From Bacteroidales bacterium (GTDB lineage: Bacteria; Bacteroidota; Bacteroidia; Bacteroidales; UBA10428), in the NCBI GenBank assembly GCA_016926235.1, contig JAFGOZ010000375.1, positions 1-39,874 of the forward strand: 39,874 nt of DNA. Direction: 5' to 3'. Numbering within the stretch: position 1 is the first letter of the stretch; every line of letters begins with the position of its first letter. Position numbers and translations under genes: made by a program. The notes beneath the pieces are model-generated. The model saw nothing but the letters and a program-made list of their open reading frames with translations, did not search any database and was not told the DNA's origin. This document shows, in pieces, positions 1-10,095 of this stretch.

Positions 1-66
1 AAACAGATTGCCTATAGACACTTTATTCGACAAAATGATATAAATAGATATTATTCAGTAACTTAA

Positions 67-3000
67 ATGTGTCAAAGTAGAACTAATATTAATGCGCAAA
101 TTCCTCAATATGGAAAATTTGAAATTCCGGTATATCAAAACGCACTGCCCCAAGCATTAAAAATAAATGGGGAAAATGCATATAATCCTGAAGAGATCGT
201 TTTAAAAGCAACATTTACAGGCCTAGGAGGCACTGTTGATATAAATGGCTTTTATTTTGAAGAATATACTCTTTCTGATGGAAGCTATAGTAGTACAGTT
301 ACGCCAATGTTTCCTTATATTAACCCACAAATTGCAACCCCCACCAATAACAATTTCTGGAAAGTGCGTTTTACTCCAACAGTCCAGGGAAGTTGGACAT
401 ATCAATTAAAGTTTTATTTTCCTCAATCAGATGAGGAGGTAAATGCCGGAAGCGGAAGTTTTACATGTGTAAGTCCTTCTGCCAATAATAATGGCTTCCT
501 TTCTTTCAACTCAGATAATGAATTACTCTTTAGCAATGGTGAGGGTTTTATTCCATTAGGCTTAAATGTAGCCAATTGGCCAGAAACATCAAGTCAAGAT
601 TTGGGTTCTAATTTTTTTCAACCCTACTTTGAAAGAATGAATGAAAACGGGGCGAATTTTATACGCCTTTTTATAGATTGTACTGATGCATTAATGTTAA
701 TTGGAAGAGATTCTTGTTCTCTCCATTTTGACTATTTAAATGGCAAAAGGGCCAAACAGATCGATGAAATTGTCCGTTTGGCAGAAGAAAATGGAATTTA
801 TTTACAATTTTGCATCAGTATGTCCAGAAATTTTTATGATGAAGGCGCAACCCTTGATCAATGGAGATGGATTTTTCGGAACACCTACAATGAAAACATG
901 AATCCTGAATGGTGCGCATCTTCATATACAGAAGGCATTATTGATAGTGGGGAAAAGTTCTTTTATGATATGAAAGCAAAGGAAAAACATAAATCGGTTC
1001 TAAAATATATTGTTGACAGATGGGGGTATTCACCTAATGTATTTGCTTATGAATTCTTTAATGAGGTAAATAGCTCCATTGGAGATGAATCCAAAATAGC
1101 AGATTGGCATGTAGAAATGAACAATTACATTAAAAGTATTGATAAATATGGAAGATTAACTACTACTTCTATGTTAGGAAATGATATAGATTCTAACAGA
1201 CAAGTCATCTTTTCCAACATGAACTACTCATCACCTCATCGATATATAAACCAGTGGGATGATAGAGTTCACCTTAGTTATGGTGTTTGGAAGAATATTG
1301 TTGATGATTTTAAGTTAAAGAATGGGAATACCCCAGTTCAAATTGGGGAAACGATGAGCCTTGAATTATTAGGTAATAAAAATATAGGATTTGAAGGAGT
1401 CTCTCATGACAAAATACTTGAAGAGTATGATCCAAATTCCTTTACCTTTCATTCAGATGTATGGTCAAGTTTGTTTATTGGTTCATTTTCAACAGCAGTA
1501 TATTGGACATGGCCAGCCTTCATTGAAAGGAATGAATTATCAAATCCTGCTTCCAAACATATGCAACAATTTAAGGCTGTTAGTAAATTTACTAAGGACC
1601 TCCCACCAATTGGGTCTAAAAACCAGGTAAGCACCATTATTGACCCGGCTTCAAATAAAAATATTCATGGAGCGTATGTAAAAGATAATAGCCGGAATAT
1701 GCTTTTTGGTTGGGTACAGGATAAAAACTTTTCAATAAATTCTTTAATTACCTGCTTCGATAAAACATCCCAAAGCTGTTCGGGTAGGTATGGCAGTTTG
1801 GCAGACTATTGTTATAGTTTAAGCGCTGCTGATAGACCAAGCCGGGCCTCATCAAATAATACGTTTTCTGTCGCTCTTCCATCTGCCGGCAAATTTATAG
1901 TTAAGTGGTACAATACTGAAACCGGAAATGTGGTAGTAAAGGAAAATATTAATGCTTCTTCTACAAGCTTTAATCTAACAATACCTACATTATTATTACA
2001 ATCAACCTATGGCGATGCTGCATTTATTATTTCCACGGACAATTCCGGATGGTCAGATGATTATGTAACAAATACCGGGAATAAGGTTCTTCTTAATACG
2101 AAAATAGAGTACAGCAATAATCAGCTATTTTATGTAAGAGATGATGGGATAATTCATGCGATATATGAACAGAATAATGATAATTGGATAGACACCTGGT
2201 TAACATCGGCTGCACCAACCATGAAATCAGGTAGTGAGTCATCTGTTGGTTTCGATGTTGTTACCGAAAACAATAATGAAATTTTCTTTGCCGCCTATAA
2301 TCAAACTATTCGCAGATTATACTGGAATGGTTCAGGATGGAGCAATGTAGAAACAAATGCCTCAGCAAAAGTACGCCCTGATTCCGAATTACATTATGGA
2401 AACGGACAAGTAATGTATGTTCGCCCTGATGGAATTTTAAGTGCTTTATATAAAAGTGGTAGTTCCTGGACTTATACCTGGTTAAATGGCAGTGCCCCAA
2501 GGGTTAAACCTGGTTCAGGTTTTGCTCTTATCCCTGAGCAGAATAATACAATATTCTATATTGCTGAGAATAATAGGATATATCATATGTATTATAGTAG
2601 TGGATGGAAATGTGATCCCACAAATTCATCTGCACTTGCCAGAAGTGATTCAAAACTATATTATGGGAATGGTCAAATATTTTATGTTCGTCCTGATGGA
2701 TACCTTTGTGCTTTATATAAAAATGGGACTACTTGGGTGTATGATTGGTTAAATGGAAGTGCCCCAAAAGTTAAAGCTGGTACCGGATTTGTTGTGTTAC
2801 CAGAGCAAAACAATACTATATATTATACAGATGTAGATGACAATATTGTGAAAATGTACTATGATTGGAATGTTGGTTGGGCTTTTGAAAAGATTTACAT
2901 ATCCCAATCTGTTTCCGGAGGAGCCAAGGAAAATCATAATTTAGCTTACACACCAAATAATATATTTTATGTGGGCGACCAGGATTCAAGGGTTCATCGC

Positions 3001-3651
3001 TTACAGTACACCTATGAAGTTCCTTTCTCGGTATTGGGGACGACAATAGGCCAGGTAAACAACTGGGACTTACCCGGTGCTGATGGAACAGATGTGTCTT
3101 ATAAGTTTTTAGTGAATGATCAGACCACCATATATGCCACGACATCAGCACCCCAAACAACCATTGCATATTCTAAAATTGCAATTTACAACCAAAATAA
3201 GAGCCTGCTTTACTATAAATATATTGGAAGCCCTGCATCAGGAAATGCTTTGACAGCAACCTTAAATGCAGGAATATACTATATCGTAGTGGATGGTTAT
3301 GCTCCAGGGAATTTTAAATTGATTGTAAATGATAATAGTATGCTTAAAAGTGCCGGTAACTATGATAATGAATCTGAAGTTTTGGATATTGAGGCCATTA
3401 ATGCTGATGAAAAAGATATTGATCTATTAGCTTTCCCAAATCCGGTTACTACAAATTTAAATATTGTTTTACCAACAGATGGAGACTATAGAATTGATAT
3501 TATTGACATTAATGGCAGAACAATACGATCAATAAACACAAAAGAGCAGCAAATCACTATTGACTGTACTGCAATTACCAATGGTGTTTATTTGATAAGA
3601 GCTATTGGCTCTGGTGCCATAAATCAAAAGAAGATCGTAATAAACAGGTAG
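67..3651 (+). CDS. Secreted DUF5060/GH-A-barrel protein with PLL-like propeller, PPC and T9SS tail
   Basis: A multidomain protein of 1194 residues, likely an exported glycoside hydrolase. Residues ~10-130 look like the DUF5060 beta-sandwich that precedes many GH5-like enzymes. Residues ~140-510 form a TIM-barrel-like region with two candidate clan GH-A catalytic glutamates: E333 in FFNEV (acid/base) and E428 in VQIGE (nucleophile). Residues ~661-985 contain PLL/tectonin-like propeller repeats (FYVRPDG, SAPKVKAGTGF). Residues ~990-1092 resemble a bacterial pre-peptidase C-terminal domain. Residues ~1115-1194 are a T9SS type A sorting domain (FPNPVTTNLNI, NGVYLIRA). The oddity is the 5' end: an in-frame TAA lies at 64-66 directly before the ATG, and no hydrophobic signal peptide is seen, although TNINAQ looks like the last residues of one. 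The gene may be damaged or mis-assembled there. Substrate unknown. Module assignments come from motif recognition and are moderately sure. Confidence 0.85.
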   Translation: MCQSRTNINAQIPQYGKFEIPVYQNALPQALKINGENAYNPEEIVLKATFTGLGGTVDINGFYFEEYTLSDGSYSSTVTPMFPYINPQIATPTNNNFWKVRFTPTVQGSWTYQLKFYFPQSDEEVNAGSGSFTCVSPSANNNGFLSFNSDNELLFSNGEGFIPLGLNVANWPETSSQDLGSNFFQPYFERMNENGANFIRLFIDCTDALMLIGRDSCSLHFDYLNGKRAKQIDEIVRLAEENGIYLQFCISMSRNFYDEGATLDQWRWIFRNTYNENMNPEWCASSYTEGIIDSGEKFFYDMKAKEKHKSVLKYIVDRWGYSPNVFAYEFFNEVNSSIGDESKIADWHVEMNNYIKSIDKYGRLTTTSMLGNDIDSNRQVIFSNMNYSSPHRYINQWDDRVHLSYGVWKNIVDDFKLKNGNTPVQIGETMSLELLGNKNIGFEGVSHDKILEEYDPNSFTFHSDVWSSLFIGSFSTAVYWTWPAFIERNELSNPASKHMQQFKAVSKFTKDLPPIGSKNQVSTIIDPASNKNIHGAYVKDNSRNMLFGWVQDKNFSINSLITCFDKTSQSCSGRYGSLADYCYSLSAADRPSRASSNNTFSVALPSAGKFIVKWYNTETGNVVVKENINASSTSFNLTIPTLLLQSTYGDAAFIISTDNSGWSDDYVTNTGNKVLLNTKIEYSNNQLFYVRDDGIIHAIYEQNNDNWIDTWLTSAAPTMKSGSESSVGFDVVTENNNEIFFAAYNQTIRRLYWNGSGWSNVETNASAKVRPDSELHYGNGQVMYVRPDGILSALYKSGSSWTYTWLNGSAPRVKPGSGFALIPEQNNTIFYIAENNRIYHMYYSSGWKCDPTNSSALARSDSKLYYGNGQIFYVRPDGYLCALYKNGTTWVYDWLNGSAPKVKAGTGFVVLPEQNNTIYYTDVDDNIVKMYYDWNVGWAFEKIYISQSVSGGAKENHNLAYTPNNIFYVGDQDSRVHRLQYTYEVPFSVLGTTIGQVNNWDLPGADGTDVSYKFLVNDQTTIYATTSAPQTTIAYSKIAIYNQNKSLLYYKYIGSPASGNALTATLNAGIYYIVVDGYAPGNFKLIVNDNSMLKSAGNYDNESEVLDIEAINADEKDIDLLAFPNPVTTNLNIVLPTDGDYRIDIIDINGRTIRSINTKEQQITIDCTAITNGVYLIRAIGSGAINQKKIVINR
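2372..2905 (+). repeat. Tandem 267-bp coding repeat (propeller blades)
   Basis: Two consecutive units with a period of 267 bp (89 codons) inside the first large gene. For example, tatgttcgccctgatgga starts at 2416 and its near copy at 2683. Each unit encodes HYGNGQ / YVRPDG / ALYK / WLNGSAP / GTGF-type motifs of a PLL/tectonin-like propeller. More diverged units flank them on both sides, and related repeats recur in the next gene. Confidence 0.75.
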
Positions 3652-3657
3652 ATATAG

Positions 3658-3696
3658 AAAATTTTGGAGTTCATGAAACATGAACTCCAAAATTTT
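3658..3696. terminator. Perfect 18-bp palindrome, copy 1 of 3 (terminator-like)
   Basis: The left arm aaaattttggagttcatg, loop aaa, and an exact reverse-complement right arm start 7 bp after the stop codon of the first gene. The right arm ends in TTTT, as in an intrinsic terminator. Almost the same palindrome follows the next two genes (6896-6934 and 10043-10075), so it is also a short dispersed repeat. The rest of the gap to 3842 shows only AT-rich DNA with no clear gene. Confidence 0.75.
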
Positions 3697-3842
3697 GCAA
3701 GAAATGTAAAAATTCGTCAAGGGTACAGCCTCGTTTATTTATCTTAAATATATATTACAAAAAATAAGTCTGTCTTAATCAAAAAACAACATTCATTCTT
3801 CAATAAATAATAGTTAATAATTTCACTTAAAAATTCTCAATC

Positions 3843-6800
3843 ATGAAAAAACTAATCGTACTTCTATTTGTTTCAATCTTGTTTCAAAATGTTTTTTGTC
3901 AGGAAAATGATTTTAAAATTGGAATCCAAGCAGATCGTATTACAAAACTAAATGGCAGTATTGTTCCAACCGTTAAAGTGAATGGTGAATATTCGAGTGT
4001 CTTTGGGATTTTGTCAGAAGATGGATTCAATCTTATCAGGTCATATGATCCATTTATGTATATATCTAGGCAAAACTTTAAGAACTTTGTAGAGTTAATT
4101 GGAAACCACCAAATGCAGTGTACTTTTTGGCTTGAAAAATGGTTTAAACCCACCTCAAATCACTCAAATTCAGGATTTAACCAATATCAGATTAACGATG
4201 GTATTAACTATTTTCTTAACTTCGATGAAGCATTCAATGAAGTAGTAGGGAATAATTTATATGAAGATATAATATGGGGGGTACATCTTGCTGGAGAGAG
4301 CGATGGTGAACACCCATTCCCAACTAAGGATATTAGACCAAGTTGTGGTTTTTTTTATATTCAAAATGGTAATGATTGCGTGCCGGATATTAACCATTTG
4401 CATTGGAAATTATCTGCTGTTCCTCCTCAAAATGTTAATGATGCATTTTTACATTACAACACATTAAAAACTGATGGTGAACACAATTCAAACTTAAAAC
4501 TTATAAATGGTCAGGTTTTTCACAGGGGATACATTAATGATTATGCTCATATTGTATTTAACAAATCTGATTATTTTAAGAATGATTACAGAGGAGATGT
4601 TCAACTGGAAGCTTCATATTATGCATGGCAATTCCAGGATTATTTTCATGATGATATTTGGGAAGATCAACAATTAGAATATGATAAAATGTACTTAGGC
4701 AAGTTTTTATCAATTGATTATGAAAAAAATTATTATGATAACATACAGGTCGAAATTGAAGTATCAACTGCCGAACATTATAAAAATGTAGATCCTGAAT
4801 ATTGCTACATAACTTGCACTAACCCTAATATAACAAATTATAACCATGTTTGGTTCCAGGCATATACTTCGATAATACATGGCGCAAAAGGAGTATGGTT
4901 TTGGAAACTTGAGTCAATGTGGTCAAATTCAGCAATTGATCTATCCAGAAAGACAATATTTGAAGGTACTGATGACCTAAGATTTCAAAGACAAAACTTT
5001 CCAACCAATTATGAAAAATATTTAGGAAACTTAGCTAAAGAACTTAGGTACTTAAAGGAAATTGGAGTTCTTAGCACTGATGAAAATTCAATCCTTTATA
5101 CAAAAACAACATCTGCTGATAAGCTTGGAATCCTGCCTAATTGTAGCACTTATTTACCAAAAACACTAACATACACAAATGCCAGAGATCTATATGATGT
5201 AAAAAAATTCCCCTCAACCCATACTTTTCCAGAAAACTATCATTATACAGATGAGTTTTATGGTTTAAGATATACCCTAAGAACTAATGGTGAGGATATT
5301 TTTATGATAATTTCCAATCCTAATCCCGTAGCAATAATAACCCCTGTGTCCTTAAATTTTTGCGGGGTATATGATATTGATGGGGCTTATTTATATTTTG
5401 AAAATAATGAGGGTGCAGTTACCGGGACCGGTTACAAAACAACCCGGGATGCCGGTATTGATTGGAAAGCAAAAACAGTAAGGGACAAACAATATCTCCC
5501 TGCAACAAATAATAAGATTAGCCTAAGTTTCGGCCCGCTGGATGTGCATGTACTTAAATTAAAACTATCTGCTGGCTGGAATGACCATATTTTATTGAAC
5601 CAGTCACAAAAAGTGCAACTTAAGTCTGACCTTAATTGTGAAAATGATATGCTATATTATGTTTGGGAAACAGGGCATATCTCCCGTATGTCGAAAACTC
5701 AAAACGGGGGTTGGGACGACTGCTGGATTTATAAACCTACCTGGCCTCTTGTAAAACAAGGAACTGGTATTGATGTAGGTTCTGAATGGTATGCCCCAAT
5801 ATATTATGTGGGTATAGATAACAAGTTTCACAACATTTATTTTGATGGAACAACATGGCAAAACTCAACCATCACATCCAGATGTTATGATCCGGGGTCT
5901 ACAACAGAAGTCCATTACGATAACAACGGGAAAGCTTTCTTTGTAGACAAATATGGAATGATGTCCGTTGCTTATAATAATGGACAGGATTGTGATTGGG
6001 TATGCGCTTCAGCTCAAACCGTAAAATCAGGGACCGGATTCGATGTGGGACCTGAATGGAATGATCCTATTTACTACATAGGAAGTGTTGATGGAGACAT
6101 TCACCGGATAATATATAATGGTACATGGCAACATACAAAACTAACCAATTGCACCATGAAGCCAAGAAATGACAGTGAAGTACATTATGGGTATGGGATG
6201 GGATTTTTTGTCAGAGAAGATGGCCATATGTGTGCATTCTACCCTTGCGGAGAATCAACATGGTGTTGTGACTGGGTGCACCCTGCATCTGCCCCATTGG
6301 TAAAAGCAGGTACCGGGTTTGCGGTTGAAAGGGTTTGGAACAACCCAATTTATTACATCGGTACTGATGACAATATATACAAAATATTCTATAATGGCGG
6401 TTGGACCTATACCCAAATTACTGATGATGCCAATTGCGGCGCAGGAGCTAAAGGAGATATGGACCTGATTTATTCTAACAACAGGATCTTCTATGTAGGT
6501 AAGAATGATGGGAAAATACATTCAGTCAAAGATATGTCTGCCGGAGGAATATTAAAGAGTACAAATGCTGCAAATCCAAATAGCCCATTAAATTACTTCC
6601 CTGACTATGTACCTGAAAGAATGCAGGAAATGCAAAATATATTAATTCAGGTATCTCCTACCGTTACTTCAGACTTTATTACTATTTCGGCAAATAATGC
6701 TATAAAGAAAATAAATGTGATGGATGTAAGGGGAGCTGTAATGCAAACCTTTGACAATGTTGACAACTTTGAATATTCAATCAATTTAAATCCTTATTGT

Positions 6801-6869
6801 AATGGACTTTATTTTATCCAGGTAATTACTAATAATGGGAATACTACAAAGAAAGTTATTAAACAATAG
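3843..6869 (+). CDS. Secreted barrel-like protein with PLL-like propeller and T9SS tail
   Basis: A 1008-residue protein. Residues 1-20 form a signal peptide (MKKLIVLLFVSILFQNVFCQ). Residues ~25-575 look like a glycoside-hydrolase-type TIM barrel followed by a small beta domain (IMIISNPNP region). Aromatic motifs such as GVWFWKLESMW and acidic strands (E152 in LAGESDGE, E304/E306 in QVEIEV) fit, but I cannot assign a GH family or a certain catalytic pair. Residues ~578-900 carry four or so PLL/tectonin-like propeller repeats (SAPLVKAGTGF, NPIYYIGTDDNIYKIFYNGG) closely related to those of the upstream gene. Residues ~932-1008 are a T9SS type A sorting domain, degenerate at the usual FPNP motif (QVSPTVTSDFI) but ending NGLYFIQV...KKVIKQ. 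It lies in tandem with three other large T9SS proteins. Carbohydrate binding by the propeller is inferred from the family. Confidence 0.85.
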   Translation: MKKLIVLLFVSILFQNVFCQENDFKIGIQADRITKLNGSIVPTVKVNGEYSSVFGILSEDGFNLIRSYDPFMYISRQNFKNFVELIGNHQMQCTFWLEKWFKPTSNHSNSGFNQYQINDGINYFLNFDEAFNEVVGNNLYEDIIWGVHLAGESDGEHPFPTKDIRPSCGFFYIQNGNDCVPDINHLHWKLSAVPPQNVNDAFLHYNTLKTDGEHNSNLKLINGQVFHRGYINDYAHIVFNKSDYFKNDYRGDVQLEASYYAWQFQDYFHDDIWEDQQLEYDKMYLGKFLSIDYEKNYYDNIQVEIEVSTAEHYKNVDPEYCYITCTNPNITNYNHVWFQAYTSIIHGAKGVWFWKLESMWSNSAIDLSRKTIFEGTDDLRFQRQNFPTNYEKYLGNLAKELRYLKEIGVLSTDENSILYTKTTSADKLGILPNCSTYLPKTLTYTNARDLYDVKKFPSTHTFPENYHYTDEFYGLRYTLRTNGEDIFMIISNPNPVAIITPVSLNFCGVYDIDGAYLYFENNEGAVTGTGYKTTRDAGIDWKAKTVRDKQYLPATNNKISLSFGPLDVHVLKLKLSAGWNDHILLNQSQKVQLKSDLNCENDMLYYVWETGHISRMSKTQNGGWDDCWIYKPTWPLVKQGTGIDVGSEWYAPIYYVGIDNKFHNIYFDGTTWQNSTITSRCYDPGSTTEVHYDNNGKAFFVDKYGMMSVAYNNGQDCDWVCASAQTVKSGTGFDVGPEWNDPIYYIGSVDGDIHRIIYNGTWQHTKLTNCTMKPRNDSEVHYGYGMGFFVREDGHMCAFYPCGESTWCCDWVHPASAPLVKAGTGFAVERVWNNPIYYIGTDDNIYKIFYNGGWTYTQITDDANCGAGAKGDMDLIYSNNRIFYVGKNDGKIHSVKDMSAGGILKSTNAANPNSPLNYFPDYVPERMQEMQNILIQVSPTVTSDFITISANNAIKKINVMDVRGAVMQTFDNVDNFEYSINLNPYCNGLYFIQVITNNGNTTKKVIKQ

Positions 6870-6895
6870 AATAGCTTTAAGATAACAAATTATTT

Positions 6896-6934
6896 AAAAT
6901 TTTGGAGTTCATGATTTATGAACTCCAAAATTTT
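6896..6934. terminator. 17-bp palindrome, copy 2 of 3 (terminator-like)
   Basis: The arms aaaattttggagttcat and their exact reverse complement are separated by a 5-nt loop (gattt), 26 bp after the stop codon of the second large gene and ending in TTTT. The arms match the copy at 3658-3696, and only the loop region differs. The rest of the gap to 7121 is AT-rich and has no gene that I can see. Confidence 0.75.
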
Positions 6935-7121
6935 ACAAAAGATGAGCAGTTTAGGGTATAATCTCATTAATTTGTAATAAAAATATGTTGTTTTATAATA
7001 ACTTACAATAAACTGGAGAACTTTTTGAAATCTCTTACTCACAGCAATTGAAATGTATAGAATTATTATGAAAATTAACTAATAGCTCTTGAAACACAGT
7101 ATTAATCTAACTTTTATTATT

Positions 7122-10028
7122 ATGAATGTAAAATTTTTTCTCAGTGTATTATTCTTTGTAATAATATCATCTTCTTCAAAATATGCAATCGCATATACAA
7201 ACACTCTTGAGGGATACCTTGAAGCTAACACATTAAAATCAGGTTCTGAAAATCCAGGATTTCATGACAATTATGTAACTATTGTAGGTGAGGGCTTTAC
7301 AATTGGGAATGAAAATTTTAGGCCACTTTCATTAAACTATGTAGTTACAATTACGAAAAACTATCATACTAATACCTATTATCTTTCTCCGCATTGGAAC
7401 TATAGCAGCATTTGGGGATATCCAAATACTGGTGGTGATGGCAGGTTTATTTTTAGTTCGACTGATGATGAGGGAATTGCATTACAAAAACTTAAGGACG
7501 ACATGCAGAAAATATCTGATATGGGATTTAACGTTGTAAGGATAGCTGGTTGTGGTATGAATTATGATCCTATAACCGATAAGCTAATTTTCCCTACCAA
7601 TAATTATACCGTGTTTTATCAGAAAATGGAGGAATTATTAAGCATAATTGACTCTTATGACTTAAAGGCAATATGGGTTCTTACGGCTGATGCAAAAAGT
7701 TATCAGGAACCATATATTGAACAATATAAAGATCATTTGAATAAAGTGAGTTCTCACTTTAAGGATAATAAGACCATAATGGGTTATGTTGCTTTTGCTG
7801 AACCATTCTATTCCTTCACCAAAAACAATCAAAACGATAAAATTGTAGTGGGTAATTGGGTGAATGAATGGTATTATATTGTAAAAAGTAATGCCCCCAA
7901 CCACCTGTTTTCACTTGGATTACAGCATCCCGAAACAGTTATTAACTGGGATTATGGAATGATGATGACTGATTTTATGTCAACACATTTTTATGCATGG
8001 AGGGCAAATGTTTCACAATCCAATAACAAAATTGCAACTTATTGTAAGTGGATGTCAGATAATTATGAAGATATATGGATAATGGCCGAAACAGGTTACA
8101 GCGGCACTAATATAACCAATGAACAGGATATCACAACCGGAACAGAACAACAGCAGAAGGACTTTGCTGCCTTCCATACGCAAAGAACTCTGGACTGTGA
8201 GTGTAAGGGATATTCCTGGTGGCAATATCAAGATTTAGATTGGAGAGGCGATCCAAGCGACCCATATTGGGAAAACCATTTAGGTCTTATAACCAGGTGG
8301 CCTGCTGAAAGTGACAAAAAAGCTGTTAGTGTATTTGCTAACTATGACAACTTAACTCCAAATAGTGCAAATTGTACTCGCCCTTCAACTTATTATAATG
8401 TTGATGAAGGAACTAATTATAAACTTTATGGTAGAGTGGTAGATCAAGATGGTGTTGTTATCCCTGATGCAGTTGTTATTGGTTGGACGTATAATTCAAG
8501 TGAAAATAAATACTATATATTCAGGACTTTTACAAGAAGCAATGGTTACTTTTATTTATATGCAAACCAATATCCTTTAACCGATTTATGGATTTCGGGC
8601 TTAGGCTATGAAGCCAAAATAGGATCATTAACCTCAGGACAAACATATACTTTGAATAAAATAAACAAAAATAATTGGACTAAAAGATATACAAATAATG
8701 CAGACAATTGGCTTTGTGGCTGGTATTTAAGAGATTTTGATAAGTTTTTTATAGGAGATTTTGATGGAGATAATAAAGAAGAATTATTATGCATCCAGGT
8801 TACAGATATAAGTAGCTTTGTTAATATGTACAACTTTGATAATGGGAAATGGACTTATAATTGGACAAATAATGGCAATAATTCAATAGGGGGTTGGAAT
8901 GTAAGGAGTTTTGATAAATTTTTCGTTGGAGACTTCGATGGAGATGGTAAAGATGAACTGCATTGTATCCAGGTAACATCAGGAACAAGTAATTTCTCAA
9001 CAACTTTAAATTTCGATAATGGAACATGGTCTTATGCATGGTCTAATTACGGAAACAATTCAATTGGAGGATGGTATATAAGAAGCTATGATGATTTTGT
9101 TGTTGGCGACTTTGATGGAGACAATAAAGAGGAACTATTATGTTATAATAAAACCGACAATCATAGTGCCTGGGCTTTAATGCTACATTTTGAAAATGGA
9201 ACATGGAACTGGGGATGGAGCAATGGTGGAAATGATTATATTGGTGATTGGAATATTAAGGCATCCGATAAATTTTACTGTGGCGATATTAACGGAGATA
9301 ATAGAGATGAATTACTTTGTGCACAATATACAGGTGGATCAAATGACGTAATTTCTTTTTATAGGTATTCCACTAATTGGTCAAAGCTATGGAGTAATTA
9401 TGGAAGTAATTCTGTAGGGATATATCCGTATAGGAACAAATTGGTAGTTGGTAATTTCGATACTGATATTAGCGACGAGATTCTTGGCGTTTATACTTGG
9501 GCAACAAAATTTGACTTTATAAATAGTTCACTCCTTTGGAGTTGGAGTGCAGGAAGCTCTAGTCTTTCAGATTGGAATATAAACTATAGTGCAAACTGTT
9601 TCTTTATACATACAATTGATAAGGCTCCTGATTACTTATTTGTTATTGAAAAGCCCGGTTCAAGCTATTCTGCTGAAATGTTTTCAATGAATACACTAAT
9701 TCAAGGTAGCGGTACAAGTCTTAAGTCTGGTATATCTGAAAATAATAATGAATTTGTAGAGGTTGTTCCAGATAGCAATATTATATCTCAAATCCAAGAA
9801 TTGAAGGTATTCCCCAATCCAGCTAAGGCTAATTTCAATATTATTCTTCCTGATGATGCTGAATACACAATTGACATCATTGATGTAAATGGAAAAACTA
9901 TTCAATCATTAAAAAATATGGGACAAGCAATCAATATTGATTGTTCAAATATTGATAATGGTATTTATTTAGTACGGGCCATTGCTTTAAGTTCTGTTTA
10001 CCAACAAACCATTATTATTAGTAAATAA
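7122..10028 (+). CDS. Secreted GH5-like barrel protein with carboxypeptidase-regulatory-like domain, FG-GAP repeats and T9SS tail
   Basis: The ATG at 7122 gives a clean signal peptide (MNVKFFLSVLFFVIISSSS). An upstream TTG at 7089 in frame would add 11 residues and is less likely. The product has 968 residues. Residues ~35-425 form a cellulase/GH5-like TIM barrel with E227 in the AFAEPF motif (acid/base position, where NEP is usual) and E323 in IMAETGYSG (nucleophile position). Residues ~431-506 are a carboxypeptidase-regulatory-like Ig fold (YKLYGRVVDQDG). Residues ~516-840 hold five FG-GAP/VCBS-type repeats with Ca-binding-loop motifs such as GDFDGDNKEELLC. The last ~75 residues are a T9SS type A tail (VFPNPAKANFNI, NGIYLVRA). 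It is related in its repeats to the next gene. The polysaccharide substrate is unknown. Confidence 0.87.
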   Translation: MNVKFFLSVLFFVIISSSSKYAIAYTNTLEGYLEANTLKSGSENPGFHDNYVTIVGEGFTIGNENFRPLSLNYVVTITKNYHTNTYYLSPHWNYSSIWGYPNTGGDGRFIFSSTDDEGIALQKLKDDMQKISDMGFNVVRIAGCGMNYDPITDKLIFPTNNYTVFYQKMEELLSIIDSYDLKAIWVLTADAKSYQEPYIEQYKDHLNKVSSHFKDNKTIMGYVAFAEPFYSFTKNNQNDKIVVGNWVNEWYYIVKSNAPNHLFSLGLQHPETVINWDYGMMMTDFMSTHFYAWRANVSQSNNKIATYCKWMSDNYEDIWIMAETGYSGTNITNEQDITTGTEQQQKDFAAFHTQRTLDCECKGYSWWQYQDLDWRGDPSDPYWENHLGLITRWPAESDKKAVSVFANYDNLTPNSANCTRPSTYYNVDEGTNYKLYGRVVDQDGVVIPDAVVIGWTYNSSENKYYIFRTFTRSNGYFYLYANQYPLTDLWISGLGYEAKIGSLTSGQTYTLNKINKNNWTKRYTNNADNWLCGWYLRDFDKFFIGDFDGDNKEELLCIQVTDISSFVNMYNFDNGKWTYNWTNNGNNSIGGWNVRSFDKFFVGDFDGDGKDELHCIQVTSGTSNFSTTLNFDNGTWSYAWSNYGNNSIGGWYIRSYDDFVVGDFDGDNKEELLCYNKTDNHSAWALMLHFENGTWNWGWSNGGNDYIGDWNIKASDKFYCGDINGDNRDELLCAQYTGGSNDVISFYRYSTNWSKLWSNYGSNSVGIYPYRNKLVVGNFDTDISDEILGVYTWATKFDFINSSLLWSWSAGSSSLSDWNINYSANCFFIHTIDKAPDYLFVIEKPGSSYSAEMFSMNTLIQGSGTSLKSGISENNNEFVEVVPDSNIISQIQELKVFPNPAKANFNIILPDDAEYTIDIIDVNGKTIQSLKNMGQAINIDCSNIDNGIYLVRAIALSSVYQQTIIISK

Positions 10029-10042
10029 TAAATAAAATAAAT

Positions 10043-10075
10043 ATTTTGGAGTTCATGTTCCATGAACTCCAAAAT
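10043..10075. terminator. 15-bp palindrome, copy 3 of 3 (terminator-like)
   Basis: The left arm attttggagttcatg, loop ttc, and an exact complementary right arm fill the 67-bp gap between the third and fourth large genes. The core is the same as at 3658-3696 and 6896-6934. The right arm is followed by caatctt, so the T-tract is weaker than in the other two copies. Confidence 0.7.
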
Positions 10076-10095
10076 TCAATCTTAAAATTTCAATT

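Noticed and set aside
2816..3169. Open frame of 117 codons on the minus strand inside the first large gene
   Set aside because: Shadow of a clear coding frame with domain matches; its composition (rich in H, W, P, S) is typical of antisense translation.
3843..3905. Lipoprotein signal in the second large gene (VFCQ)
   Set aside because: Phe precedes the cysteine, which does not fit the lipobox (small residue needed), and the protein ends in a T9SS tail; a normal signal peptide is more likely.
7089..7121. TTG start that extends the GH5-like protein by 11 residues
   Set aside because: The ATG at 7122 gives a complete signal peptide without the extra MKHSINLTFII segment; TTG starts are rarer.
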